A DNA stretch of 64,000 bases from Chinchilla lanigera (lineage: Eukaryota > Chordata > Mammalia > Rodentia > Chinchillidae): contig NW_004955404.1 in the NCBI RefSeq assembly GCF_000276665.1, forward strand, positions 27,775,980 to 27,839,979. The letters run 5' to 3'. Numbering within the stretch: the first letter of the stretch is position 1; every line of letters starts with the position of its first letter. Made by a program: the position numbers and the translations under genes. Below, piece by piece: positions 1 to 11,641 of the stretch. The notes under the pieces are model-generated. The model ran no database searches and was not told where the DNA came from. It saw only the letters and a program-made list of their open reading frames with translations.

Positions 1-295
1 CAGACACTACACACACTGCTGCCCTCGGCTTCTGAGGACAGAGTCAGGAGGAGATAGAGAAGCAGCCCTCTCTTGGGTCAGGAGAGGGGAGCTCCCAGGG
101 TCTGGTGAATAAGATGAGGTGAGTTTACTTAAGCCGAGACTGGCAGCAGCTGCTGGTCAAGAGTTCAGACTCCAGACAGACCCCTGTGGGTCTGTCCTTC
201 CGTTGCACGGTTTATAAGATCCCGAGCTTGGTGTCCAGCTTCTCTGCGCCATGGGCACTTGTTTGCAAAATGGCAGAATATTCCACCCTACTCCA
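1..295. other. Unique sequence at left edge, possible non-coding exon end
   Basis: No repeat family or protein was recognised. The first ~118 bases are comparatively GC-rich and end at a good splice-donor-like string (GAG followed by GTGAGT at about 119-124). This could be the 3' end of a non-coding exon that starts outside the window on the plus strand. There is no second exon to pair it with, and such donor strings occur by chance every few kilobases, so this is only a possibility. Confidence 0.2.
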
Positions 296-385
296 CAAAG
301 TTGTGTTGAGGATTACATGAGCTATTGTACACAGCACCGGGCACAGCCCTTAGTACATGCTCAATCTTTGTTATTATAACAATCC
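296..385 (+). repeat. MIR SINE, 3' fragment
   Basis: The stretch reads like the 3' half of the MIR consensus: the GAGGATTA-ATGAG core, then the 'agtacatgctcaat' terminal segment. It is diverged and truncated at its 5' side. Assigned by eye. Confidence 0.6.
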
Positions 386-1230
386 CATTACATGGGGGGG
401 ATTATTTAAACAAAAAAAATTTCCCCAATCCTTCCTGCTCTAAATCCTCCCTCCTGGAGCACATTCAAGTTTCAAATGGTTTTAAAACACAAAGTGGGGA
501 GCCACATCCAGGAGGCAGAAAGCCAATGATTCTTTGCACCTGGCAGAGGTCTCCTTTGTGTGCCCTCCTCCTACGACCTTGCATGCAAGGCCTTGGCCTA
601 CAACTCCTGGTTCAGCAGTAACGGGAAAAGTAAAAGGGAATTTTGGACATCCTTCTTTGGAGTCACTCAAATTAACTACGAACTTTTTTCTTGGTAGAAA
701 TAAGGCAGAGTATGCTGAGCGATTCTGTGGAGGAGAAAGAGTACACTGGTCTGATCGGGAAAAGGAGGACAGAACGGAGGGGAAAGGAAGGACAGCAGGC
801 CATTGGTCTATAGAGGAGGCGCTGCCGGTGTGTTCCAGCACCCACATTCCCACACGGAGGAAATGTCTTCCAGAATGTCCACAGTCGAGGTACTCTCCCT
901 TTACTTCAGTGCCTTCCAGCCAGCTGCTTGGGCTTCAGGGGAGTAGCAGCGGGGACACCCTTCCAATCCTAACCTTCAAAAAACTCCCTACTGAGAACTC
1001 TGGGCAACTCTGAACTCAAGGCATCCAACCGCCCTGGGCTGCATTTAGACTTTAATTCCTGACATTCTGTTCAACAAAATCCCAAGATTAAAGTTCCACA
1101 AAATCCTATTGGTCTGAGATTAAATACTTGGGTGGGTACATTTCAGTATTATTTCATCTAGAGATATGGTACAACTATAACAGGAAAGAAGATAAAAATA
1201 TGGGCAGGTAAAAAAGAAGTATGAAGTGCT
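386..1230. other. Unique sequence, no gene recognised
   Basis: Open frames of about 100-160 codons occur on both strands here, the longest about 480 bases on the plus strand at 534-1013. None of the translations shows a domain, a signal sequence or a composition I recognise, and the frames overlap each other on opposite strands. I treat them as chance open frames in a locally GC-richer stretch. Confidence 0.5.
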
Positions 1231-1231
1231 C

Positions 1232-1490
1232 CCAGTATCTTCTAAGCTTCACATATTTAATCTTTATGAAACACTGAAGGCAACATTGCTTTCTGAGTTG
1301 TACAGAGAGAGCCGAGGTTCAAAGAGAGGCAAAGCCAGCTTCAAACCCGGGCTCCAAATCCTGCCCTTTCCAGCACTTTCACCACAGCAATTTGCCTCCC
1401 TATTATGTTACTGCAAGCTGGACATTCTTATTCTTTTTTTCTTACATTTTTATGGCCCTTTTCTCACTTATAAAGTGAGGAGATTAGAAT
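1232..1490 (-). repeat. MIR SINE, antisense, with further MIR-like sequence
   Basis: From about 1232 to 1400 the order of segments matches a reverse-complemented MIR: 'atttaatctttatgaaa', then an 'agagag' segment, then 'cttcaaacccgggctcc', which is the reverse of the MIR GGGTTCGAATC box. The following ~90 bases have a SINE-tail-like 'cactTATAAAGTGAGGAGATTAGA' character that may be a second, plus-strand MIR-class piece. Both are heavily diverged. Confidence 0.55.
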
Positions 1491-1639
1491 AAATCACCTC
1501 AAAGTTACTTCCCAGCTCTGTAATTTATTAAAAAGAGGAACCTTCCTACAAGGCAGAGGCCTAAGAATAACAGGATTCTTTTAACATTTGGAAACTCCCT
1601 GTCCCCTCACTCACAGAGGGAGACAAAGCTGTGATCCGT

Positions 1640-1815
1640 GGGGGAGCTGGTCATGGGCTGAGAAACCAGGCAAGTGTGAATTCTAATCCTGGTGCTGACA
1701 TTGACTTCCTCTTAATCCTCAGAGTCACTTTGTTTCTGAGTTCCCATCTATGCAACGAGGTTAATAGGACTCATCAATCTCCCAAGAGGGTGTTCAAGTC
1801 CGCTCAGCATTTGTA
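1640..1815 (+). repeat. MIR SINE
   Basis: Plus-strand MIR order is visible: 'gtgtgaattctaatcctggtgctgac' in the B-box and core region, then 'agagtcact', 'gttcccatctatgcaa' and 'gttaataggactcat'. It is diverged, with no clear target-site duplication. Confidence 0.65.
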
Positions 1816-1819
1816 AGGA

Positions 1820-4800
1820 GCTAAAACCTCATTTCTGAGAGCTCGTGGTGGTTTTACACAGGGGTGCCATAAGACGTAAAAACCATGAATGCACTGAGGC
1901 AGGTTGTTGAAAACTATATTAAAAGTGACAATAGCATGTGTTCCCCAAAACGTGCTTGATTATTTGGAATGTAAAACTCATTTTGAAAAGCAATAGTTCA
2001 TTATTTGTCCAGTTAGGAAGCGGGTAAAAACCATGCAGCTAAATTCCAACCTATCCAAAGGTACACAGAAATAAAAGCTCTAGAATAAAACCAGACATTT
2101 TAGAGTTTGGCAACCAGAAAAAAACAAAAACAATATACTGTAATTTCCTTTTACTTTTTTTTTGCTAATATTATCTTTACCAACAATTGGAAAATAGTCT
2201 GATCTTTTATATCCTCTTTTAAATTTTCGGAGCCTTTACCCTGAAAAAGACATTCTGGAAGAAACAGAATCACCCAGAACTTTCAAAAATGCTTGAATTT
2301 AAAAGGATGAAAATAGCCAAACAAGGCACGAAATCTCTAATTCCCATACTTGTCTGTGATGTTAATCAATCTGCCAGGCAAAACTCCCATTTCCGTGCTT
2401 TTTTATGGATAACGTGTATATATGTGTTTGAATATGTATGGATGTGCATGTGTGTGAATTTTTCCCATACGTTGTTATCGATGTGCTCTCAGATTGTGTA
2501 GCTGTAAACATCAAACACTTTTATCTAGCCTGTCAGAGAAGTGAGCAGGAAAGACAGCTGTGAATCTACATCTGCATTTCTCCCACTCTGCAGACAATGG
2601 AAAGAGGAATTTTCTGACGCGGCTCTCATACCGTCTTACGATCTCCAGAGACTGATCACTTCTGCACACTGCCTTGAGAGCAATGAGACTCACTTTTGTG
2701 TGGGTCCTCCATATCATTTTTTTCCAGTGCTTAATTGAATTTCCGGCAGCCTTTCTCAGACTGTGATAAATCAGTGCCTTCTTTTTCCCACTCTGGACCC
2801 CACTATGACATCACAGTAGCTATACAAACCACAGAGGGAGGCAAACAAAAGAATATTTCATTTTCTTTCATTCAATAAGGCTCCCTTTTCTGTCCCACTA
2901 CAACCTTTGACCTCCGTCCTAATGGCACTGGTCACTCAAGGGCAGAAGTTCAGCCATAGGTTAGGTCTGTGTGTATTTATGTCGGCGAGGGGTCTGTTTG
3001 CACCCACTTCCTGTTGTCCACGCCTGCGCGAGGCAATAGCTCTCCCAGAGTCCTGAGATCCTGCCTGCCAAGTGAGCTTCTTCTCTTCAAAGAAGAAAGT
3101 TGTCCTTTTTCCTTTCTTCTCCGCACTCACCAAACTCGCCTTTCCTTAGCTGAGCTATTAGCCCTGTCTTCACTTGAGTCGGCGGAGGGAATGTACTCTG
3201 CATGGCTGGCTATTCCGCTTCCCAGTTTTCATCTCCTAACATCTTTATCCTGTGTATCCTGAAAGTTACATTAAAATTGTACCTTTGGTTGCTGTGCTGA
3301 AATATTCAAAGGTAATGGGAAACTACATGTTATATAACTGAGGCACCATGTAAAAGCAAAATGTATGAGGAAGATTCTGACTTAAATAAGAAAGTCACAA
3401 AATTTCTCCTATATGGTCTTTTTTTCCTCTCTTATTGTATGTTATTCTGCCCATCTTACCTGCTCCTGCCCTACTCTGTGATCTTACAATGCTGCTTCCA
3501 GGACACACTCTAACCGCCACTAGCGTTTGCACTAACCAGCCCACTGGTCCCAGTCCACTGCTGCACCCAGGCATGTATTCATTCGTGTATGGGAGGATGC
3601 AGCCATCTCTGCCGCCCAGCTATGCATGCAGCCGTTCCTCTCTTTCTCTTCCAGACAAGCCCACGTTCTAAAGAGTAAAGCAGTTTGGTTTGGCTGCAGC
3701 ATAGGATGAGACAAAGGATGGACGAAATCTGACCTAGAAAAGGGCACAGGATTCATGGACCATCATAAAGAACTATAGGACATGTCCAGGGCTTTATCCT
3801 CTACCTCACTGAGGTCATCTCTGTTACCGGTGTCACATGAAGGCATTGCACACATAACATAATAGTGTTCCAAGGAGCCCTGTCTCTCATATCAAGTTGG
3901 TCTTGAAGGATCCCACAGGAAGGATATTAACTTGATACCTTTCCAGAAACACTCATTCTCCCTACTAATTCTCTCTTCCTCCTCCATGTGGGTATGACAG
4001 ACTCTAAGACTTAGCAATGGGTATACAATTAACTACTTGACCTCTGCTCAACTGTACAGACAGACAATGTGTAATGTTTCCTTCCCTCGTTTCCTTTTTT
4101 TCTGCCAGAATTCCAAGTTATGTGTGTCTCTCTGTTGCTCAATCTCTTGTTTTGTCTTCCCCCACATGGTGTAACAGATCACTACAGCAGACCGTTATGG
4201 ATGGGCCCCCATGTGGGAAGACTGCCCCACCAGGGCAGATTAATGACCGACTTGGAGTAGTGCCATGTTCTGTTTTCCAAGGGCCAAATCCGGATGCTAC
4301 TAAGGAAGATATTTTTTTAAAAACCCATAGGCACTTAATAGTGCAATGTTATACTTCCCAGTGCCAGCTGTTCATAAAATTATAGGATGAAACAGGAAGA
4401 TTTATAATCCTTGAAATTGCATCCCAGTCTGTGTTGTCACAAAGGTACTCCTTACCATATGGCCCATCCTTTTTTCAAAGTTCCAAGAAACCCACCAGGG
4501 TATTGAGTCCCAAGGGTTACTTTCATTTTGTCTGTTTACTTCCTATTACAGCAAGAGATAAGATACAGTGGAATACTTCCATTTCCTCCATTAGCTTTTC
4601 TTCAACCTATGTTCTCTTCAAGTGTGATTGGTTCTTTCTCTAAAATATGTGATTCACTACAGAATGGTTTAATATTTCTTACTGTAAATTTTCCCCATAC
4701 TGCTATACCTTATTTTTTAAATCCAAACTATCATACTTTCTTTGTCTAAGATGACTGTCACTGCCTTTTCTAGTGTGTACAATAAGCACTTCTATAATTG

Positions 4801-5580
4801 TCTGAATGTTTTTCTCATGTCTAACTCAAGAACTTTTGCCAATATAAAAATATATGGGATTTAGCTCTTTATACATGATTTCCCTCTAATGTCAGTAGAA
4901 AAATAAATTTACTATGTATTTTTCCCACAAGGCCCTCTGTACCTGTACAAGGAACTTATGAACCAGAAATTTCTCCTTCAAAATATACATGGCTGATCTC
5001 ATATATTTAAGCGATATTGTAAAAAAAAGTCAATGAACTAGATTTTAGATGCAGGCAGTCCCCATGGAATTCTGCCCAGGACTATTGAGGAGGAAGACAG
5101 TGTTCAACCTGGACAGGAATAAAGTAGTTTCAACTGACTTCATGGTGTGTGTTGACCAAAGACAGAGCTGTACAGAGTTGTAGGGGCTTTCAGTAAATGA
5201 AGAACTTTGAAGAAGCAAGAAAAGAATAGGAAATCCAAGGTCCAAGTCGTGGACAGTAGCCTGAATAATTCCTAAGATTAAAAATGGAACGTGGAAGCAT
5301 TACATTTAACGTGATCTAAATATCTGTTGTTTCAATTATTTGAGAACCAAATTTATCATAAAATGCATCCTATTCAGTAGAGAAAGGGCAGAAAGAAAAG
5401 AGAAAGGGAAAAACTTTGTATTTGCAGAAATCCAAAGAGAGACAGGATAAACAAGTAAAAGCAGAATTAAGTACTTCTAACTACTACTGTATTAGCATTG
5501 ACCATACCCCAGTGTTCAAGTCTTAAAGGAAAAAGAGTTTATATCAAAGATATACATCACAGTTAGAAGTGTATATTGAA
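1820..5580. other. Unique sequence with a small CpG-richer patch
   Basis: No repeat of recognisable family and no convincing gene. Short open frames of 60-103 codons show no known motifs. Around 2970-3200 several CpGs cluster in an otherwise CpG-poor window (see the separate entry). A TGACATCA-type site (CRE/AP-1-like) lies near 2806-2814. The remainder is AT-rich single-copy-looking DNA. Confidence 0.45.
2970..3200. promoter_or_regulatory. Candidate CpG-enriched regulatory patch
   Basis: Within about 230 bases there are CpGs in GTCGGCGAGG, CCACGCCTGCGCGAGG, CTCCGCACTC, AACTCGCC and GTCGGCGGAGG. The surrounding kilobases contain very few. It is too short to be a CpG island by usual criteria and there is no adjacent coding exon. 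It could be a distal regulatory element or a non-coding promoter. Inference only. Confidence 0.25.
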
Positions 5581-5584
5581 GCCC

Positions 5585-5790
5585 CAGGCTGACTGGATTC
5601 AAATCCTCATTCTATCATTTACTAACTGAGTAACTTGAATGAGTTTCTTAACCTCTACAGTTCTCAGTTTCCTCATCTGTAAAATGCAATAATATATCTA
5701 CTCCAAAAAGTTCATTATGAGACCAAAAAGAAAATATACATATTCTAAAGCAGTTCCTAATATATGACAAACAGTATGTAAGAATTTACT
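5585..5790 (+). repeat. MIR SINE
   Basis: Clear plus-strand MIR: 'gactggattcaaatcctcattctatcatttactaactgagtaactt', then 'gagtttcttaacctct' and 'ctcagtttcctcatctgtaaaatg'. This is one of the best-preserved MIRs in the window. It directly precedes an L1 3' fragment. Confidence 0.85.
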
Positions 5791-5794
5791 GTAG

Positions 5795-6357
5795 TCTGGC
5801 AAAGACTAGGGGGAGGAACGCTTCTAACTGCTGGTGAGAATATAAATTAGTATAGCCTTTATGGAAGTCAGTATAGAGCTTCCTCAAAACACTACAAATA
5901 GAAATAGCCTATGACCCACAATACTACTCCTTGGTATATATACAAAGGAATTAAAGTCAGCCCATTACAGGAATATCTGCACACACTTGTCTATTGTAAT
6001 ATAATTCACAATAGCCACGATATAGAACCGACAATAGATGAATGGATAAATATATATATATGCTAGAAAGAAGAGCAAAATTATGCTATTTTTAGGAAAA
6101 TGGGTGGTACTTGAGATCATCATGTTAAGCAAAGTAAGGCAGACTCAGAAAGAGTGTAGCATTTTCCCTAACATACAGACTTTAAAGGATGACATAAAAG
6201 TAGAAAAGAGATTATTATTGGACAAGAGGAAGACAATAAGGGAGGATAATAGGAAGAGAGCTATGACAGAAATACTTGTAGGTGATATGAAAATACCACA
6301 TTGAAGCCAAATGTTTGTAAAATTAATAGGCACTAATATGAATATTTTTTAAAAAGA
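5795..6357 (+). mobile_element. L1 LINE, 3' end fragment (ORF2 C-terminus and 3'UTR)
   Basis: The order of motifs is that of an L1 3' end in sense orientation: 'ctggtgagaatataaattagtat', 'tatggaagtcagtatag', 'cctatgacccacaatactactcc', 'atagatgaatggataaa' and a 'atcatgttaagcaaagtaaggcag' segment. In translation the equivalent parts of the ORF2 C-terminus can be followed but are broken by stops and frame changes. It is 5' truncated and ends in an A-rich stretch near 6345-6357. It is a dead copy. Confidence 0.8.
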
Positions 6358-8200
6358 AAACTCATATATTGAGCTCCAGCCACAACTTTTCTTCATTCTC
6401 CTCATGCAGGTCACTTGTTTGATTCTTTCCAACTTCAACACCCTTTATTTAACAAAAACATATAGGTAAACCCCAAGCAAACAAAAACATGGAAATGATG
6501 GTGAGTTTTCCATATTTGTGTTTAACACATGATACATATTTTCCTAGCTTCATTTACATTAAAGAAATGTTACGAACATTTTAAAAGTTATTGTTGCTCT
6601 TGCTGCTGCTGTTGCTGCTGTTGTACACAAGCAAGAAGTAGAGAAGAAATTTTACCATTTTGACCTTCATAAAGCCAATTTGTTTAAGAATGTGACTAGA
6701 ACTGAGAACAACTTGGACTGCACTGGGAGAACAGACAAAAGGAACAGTTGCCAAAGAAGGATGGGAAAAATAAGGATGCCTTAAAAATAATCCCTGCATG
6801 GTTCAAAATTTTTTCCAGGAAGCTCAGGCAGACCTTATATCCCACACTGTTAGGACTTCAACTCCCTGTAATGGCTACTATACGTGCACCTTACAGCAAG
6901 TATTCAAGAGCATAATTCTACCACCCATTTGGAAGTCACTGAGGATGCTTGATGTTTCTAGTAAAGTTTTGTTAAATCAGGCTCTGTCCAGTTCTGCCTC
7001 TTTCACTGAATTTACCCTTACTCTCACTTAGAGGCAGACATGATTTCAAAAAGAAGAGGTGGGTAGAAAAGATGATTGATGTGATGGGAACAGCTTGAGC
7101 AGAGGCAGAATAAAAGGAAACAGGAGGGTAATTTCCGAGAGCACAAGAAACGTAAAGGAGAGAAGGCAGTGGGTTTGGGTAGATATGATGAATGCCAAGG
7201 TGAGAACATTGTGCTTAAGACAGATAGTGTAGAGGGGGTGGGAATGGAGGAGAATGTTTGAAAATGCTCATAACATAGAACCAAAGCATTTAGGAGTCAG
7301 AGGACCTGTTCTCTTGCAACTTCTCTAACCCTCAGCTTCCTTGATGTTTCAGTTGTTGAATAAATATGGAACTTTTGTTGGGTGTGAAACACTCCAAAGG
7401 CATTCAAACTCAAACAACAGCACCTGTACAATTAGAAACTGATATCAAAAGACCTGTTCTGCACATCCTAACTCTAACATGTAATAATCAGAATCCAACC
7501 AACTGGATTTCCAATCCATTTAGTGAAGGACATCCAAAAATAGGCACCAAATGTTTTCACATACAGTCTACGGATTATTGAACTCTGAAGAACTTTGTTT
7601 AAGCTTCACTACCACTAGCCTGGCAATCATTTTACTCTTTTTGCAGTGAATAAACAGGTGAAGAAAACACGACAAAGAGTGATTGATTTCCTATACTGCC
7701 TGAGAAATTAATTGCATATGAGAATGGAAGAAATAGAAATGCAATACAAAATGATAATCAAGAGATATGTTATCTTGCTTAATTGTAATCAATTTTTGCT
7801 TTATATAAATAGAGATTTAACTGATTGGCTGATTAATTCTTTTTCAGTTTGTGTGTTTTCAAGTGATTTGTGACTTTTTTTTAAGTATCTTTCTCCCTTT
7901 CTCTTAAGAATTCCTGGCAAGTTGACATACATATGGTGAACATATGGCCTACCCCTAATTGATTTAATTCAAAAGAGGACCCAGGGGAAAGCTCTGAGCA
8001 TTATCTGTTGGAGAGCTTTGGGGAATGTTTATTTCAGAGTGAAGGGTATAAGTGTGATACCATCAGAGTAGTGCAATTGAAACAGGCTGGGCATTACCTA
8101 CACGTGGTCGGAAGTATCAATGGTATAAATCATTAGGGTAATTTTAACTACAAATCTCTGAATTGCCAAAAAATAAAAAATGCTGATGCTTATTTCAAAA
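6358..8200. other. Unique sequence, nothing recognised
   Basis: AT-rich single-copy-looking DNA. It holds a short imperfect (TGC/TGT)n stretch near 6598-6626. Around 7690-8120 it has several homeodomain or POU-like TAAT/TGCATAT words and a CACGTG E-box near 8103. There is no gene-like structure: open frames are under 90 codons and lack motifs. Confidence 0.4.
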
Positions 8201-8209
8201 AATGTTTTT

Positions 8210-8660
8210 TAAAAATTGCTTATACTAGATTCCCGCCCACCCCCCAAAACGGTCATTCCCCAGGGGAAATCACATTGCCTAATTAACCAGCACCCCCCAT
8301 TTATATATCAATTCACCTACATCCCAGAGTGATTCTGTTTGCCTAATACATCCTCCACCTGATAGAGATAATTCTGAAACTAAACTACTACGGAAAAGAA
8401 GGTGCAACGGACTGCTTTCCTTCCCTACAAACTGCTATAAACAAAACCATGTGTCTATTGTCTGTTTGCTAAATGGCTCCTAGATGATAGCAATCCAGCT
8501 GCAGCAAAACGAAAACCAAATTTAGTGCACTCTCCGTCTTGTTCTCGCTGCCTTGACTCTGACAATGAAGTCAAAATACAGTACTTGTCATTAGCTGGTG
8601 ATGAACTTATTCACTTGAAATTTATTTGAATCCTAAATATTGGCTCACAGGACTAAATCA
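8210..8660. promoter_or_regulatory. Candidate conserved non-coding element
   Basis: This stretch has no sign of a repeat. It has balanced composition and a dense set of textbook factor words: CCTAATTAACC, ATAAACAAAA (forkhead-like), CAGCTG (E-box) and CTTGTCATTAG. These are typical of developmental enhancers but also of ordinary AT-rich DNA. Conservation cannot be judged from one sequence. Confidence 0.25.
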
Positions 8661-11429
8661 TAAAAATACAACAAACATCTGGTTATGGCACTTTTCATGT
8701 TTTTGTGCCAGTAATACCCCACACCCTCAGGTTATTTTGCTATGTGACACAGATATGTCAATATTTCTGTATCAGCCATAGGAAATTGATAGTTGATTCA
8801 TTTACTTATATATTTAATATGTGTTAGTATAGTCATTATAGTATGTACACATATATTTATAATATATAAAGTACATACCTACCTTTCATTTCTTATCTCT
8901 TTAGCCCTTACCCTGACACATATATCTTTCCAATGTTTTCTCGAATGAATGACTGATTTGGTGAGAATTTCCCTAGCTTATATAAAAGCCATGCAATAAT
9001 TATATATACAGTAGTAGTGGTACTAATACTATATACTGAAGTAGCTAATGAATTAGCTATACTAATGAAGTAGCTACTTTTCATTGGACTTTTGCAAGTC
9101 TAAGCCTTGAAGTGAATGTGCTTTGAACTAAGTATTTTGTTTCACTGATAATAGTCCTTTGAGAGAAACCTTGATATTCCCCAGATTATAAATCAGGGAA
9201 TTGAAGTGTGAGGAGGTTTAAAAATGCGCTTATGGACAAACAGGTATTGATACTAAATCTAAAAGATCTCCTTGTAACCACCAAACTATTTCAAATCAGG
9301 TGGGAGAGCACACTGCTATTTCAGTGAGGTCTCATTGGAGGAGCTCAACACTATTTTTATTTGAGCAGTATGCTTTCACTTACCCACTTGTTCTTTTTTT
9401 AACCTCTTTTCTCTTATGTTAATGACACTGTATTCATAGATGGTAAATTAAAAGGGATAGGAATGGGGGCCTTTGATTTTGGAAGTGGCTTGCAATCAAG
9501 AACACAGTGAGACAGAAACCAGGAAGAATTTTCAAAGTGACTTTGTCCATTTCCATGTGCCTAGGCAAACCTCAGAAAAGTTATTATTGCTCCTACCTAT
9601 CAATCTTTGGGTCATTCTCAAATCCCTTGCAGTGGAGTAAAGTTATCTTTGCTTTGCTTCCAAAAAATTTAGAAATTTTCCATTAGAAACTCATATTACT
9701 GAAAAAGTCCTGGAGATCTGCTCTGCAAATGTCATCGCCAAGTACACTAGAACATTTGACATCTTATAAGCACACCATGGAACATACCAGTTAACCTACT
9801 CATCATTAATAAAAGAAGTCCCTTCCTGAAGCTCACGTGGACATAGAACGAAGAATAAAAGGAGAACTGATATATTTCTCTGTATAATGATAGTATACAT
9901 TGTTCTATACAATGACACTAAAAGAAAGAGAATGAATTTGAGTATTCTTTTAGATCTAAATACTACTTCATGTATATACTTCATACAGTAGGATTACAAA
10001 CACTACTAATGCCATCCCTTAATCAAGTGGAACTTCAACCTCAGTAGTTCCTAGAATCACATTCACAATTTGAACACAAACTGTACACTTCAACTTTTGC
10101 TTGCTGGGCCAAAACAACTCTTTAACATAGTAATAGGAAAACTATAGACTCATAATAGAGCTCCTTCTGGATACCGAGGGTGCTCATCATTTAATTGAGA
10201 ATAGAAGAAGAAATGAAGCCCATCACTTTTTAAGAGTCATTTTACAGACTTCCCTTTAAGCTGTCTCAGTTTTGTCCCATGAACATCTTGTCCCCACATG
10301 GTCAAAGTAGTCATCTATTGAAGAATTTTCCAAACAGCAGAGTCTTAAATATTCTTTTTCAGGCCACTCTAGCATAATTAAGCTGGTCCTAAACTGAGAT
10401 TTAAAAACATAAACACTGGATACATATGTAACAAATGAGAAGCACATACTGAGAATGGTGTTTTCTATTATTGCATAGTATTTTAAAGGGAGCAGGACAG
10501 GGCTGTTCAGATACAAGGGGATTTACACCATAGAAGCTAGTTATCCTTCTGAACACATTCCTCTTGGTAGGGAAAAACAATTGCAGTAAATATTTGCACG
10601 GTGAACAATTTACATTCTTCCTTTCCCATAAATGTCTCTACCTTTCATCAAAGAGCTACTTGTCACCTGCGCAAATTGCAGGTGTTGAAGCCAGGTCTGT
10701 GACCCTGAAGAACATCCTTGCTGTTTCTGAGTGACCTATGCATCCAAAAATGTGCCCTACGTCTACAAACAGTGGAGCTTCTGAAATTTTCTCTAAAGAA
10801 CACAAAGCATATGCCATGCAGCTGGCTCACATATCACCCGTGGTGTCAGGAAACTGCTTTCTGAAGTGCTCTGGTTTTCTGATCAGGAGACACCTGTCAT
10901 CCTGGTCACATAGTGAGGAAAGCATGAAGCTGGATGCCGACAATTGGGCTCTGGACCTGACTGGGCCACCGGGAATGTGTGGGTGTAAACTACTTCCATT
11001 GTTTCTAGGCCTCTACTCCTTGCTGGAAAGATGAGGGCATTTTATTGCAAGGGCTTTAAAGTGCTTCCCCAATCCAGCCCACCTGCCATTATATGATTTC
11101 ACAATCAAAAAGGAAAGCTTCTTTAGAGTTCTCTTAGCATTAGATACCTTGGAGAATAGTTCTTGGCAGAAAATTATTTTCAGTAATCTTTTACTTAGAA
11201 AACTCAGCACATACCCAGCCACCCCCCACCGCCCCTGCATCAAGGATCTGTTACAAACACTGAAAACTACCATGTATCTTTTACATCCATAGCCCTCCCC
11301 TGGACAGTACACAGAGCATTACACTCAATTTTGTGAATTTGGTTTGGCAGATCCATAACAGATATAGGCTAGGAGGAAAAAAATGGGACTTATTTTGTGG
11401 CAAGGAAGAAGTGGCGAAACATTGAAAAG
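8661..11429. other. Unique AT-rich sequence
   Basis: No gene or repeat family recognised. It contains an AT-rich run near 8810-8880 and a perfect inverted homeodomain-type site at 9042-9059. A faint antisense MIR-like stretch near 9170-9280 is too weak to call. The open frames near 10256-10516, 10738-11034 and 11013-11312 (86-99 codons) show no recognisable domain. Confidence 0.4.
9042..9059. promoter_or_regulatory. Palindromic paired-homeodomain-like site
   Basis: TAGCTAAT, a 2-base spacer (GA), then ATTAGCTA: eight-base arms that are perfect reverse complements. The core TAATGAATTA has the TAAT-N2-ATTA spacing known as the P2 site of paired-class homeodomain dimers. A third related word (GAAGTAGCTAC) follows at about 9068. 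Function is inferred only. Confidence 0.3.
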
Positions 11430-11641
11430 AACTATTTTTGCCAGAGGTGGTGAGACATGCCTGTAATCCCAGAACTCTGGGAGGCTGAGGCAGGAGAATA
11501 GCAATTTCAAGCCTAGCCTGTCCAACTTCGGAATGTAATGAGACCCTGTTTCAAAATAGAAAATTTAAAAAGGGTGGAGATGTAGCTCAGGGTGAAAGCC
11601 CTTAGTTCAGTCCCCAGCTCCCGACTCCCACAACTATTTTG
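11430..11641 (+). mobile_element. B1-ID composite SINE with target-site duplication
   Basis: A B1 (7SL/Alu-like) monomer begins near 11441 ('gaggtggtgagacatgcctgtaatccc', 'gggaggctgaggcagg') and ends near 11560 ('gagaccctgtttcaaaa'). After a short A-rich linker an ID (tRNA-derived) unit follows ('ggtggagatgtagctcag', 'agttcagtccccag') to about 11631. The flanks are AACTATTTTTG at 11430-11440 and AACTATTTTG at 11632-11641. This near-perfect target-site duplication encloses both halves, so the dimer moved as one unit. Composites of this type are known in several non-murine rodents. Confidence 0.85.

Noticed and set aside
534..1013. Longest non-repeat open frame (159 codons, plus strand)
   Set aside because: No recognisable domain, overlapped by a 123-codon frame on the other strand, no splice or promoter context. 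A frame this long is plausible by chance in 64 kb.
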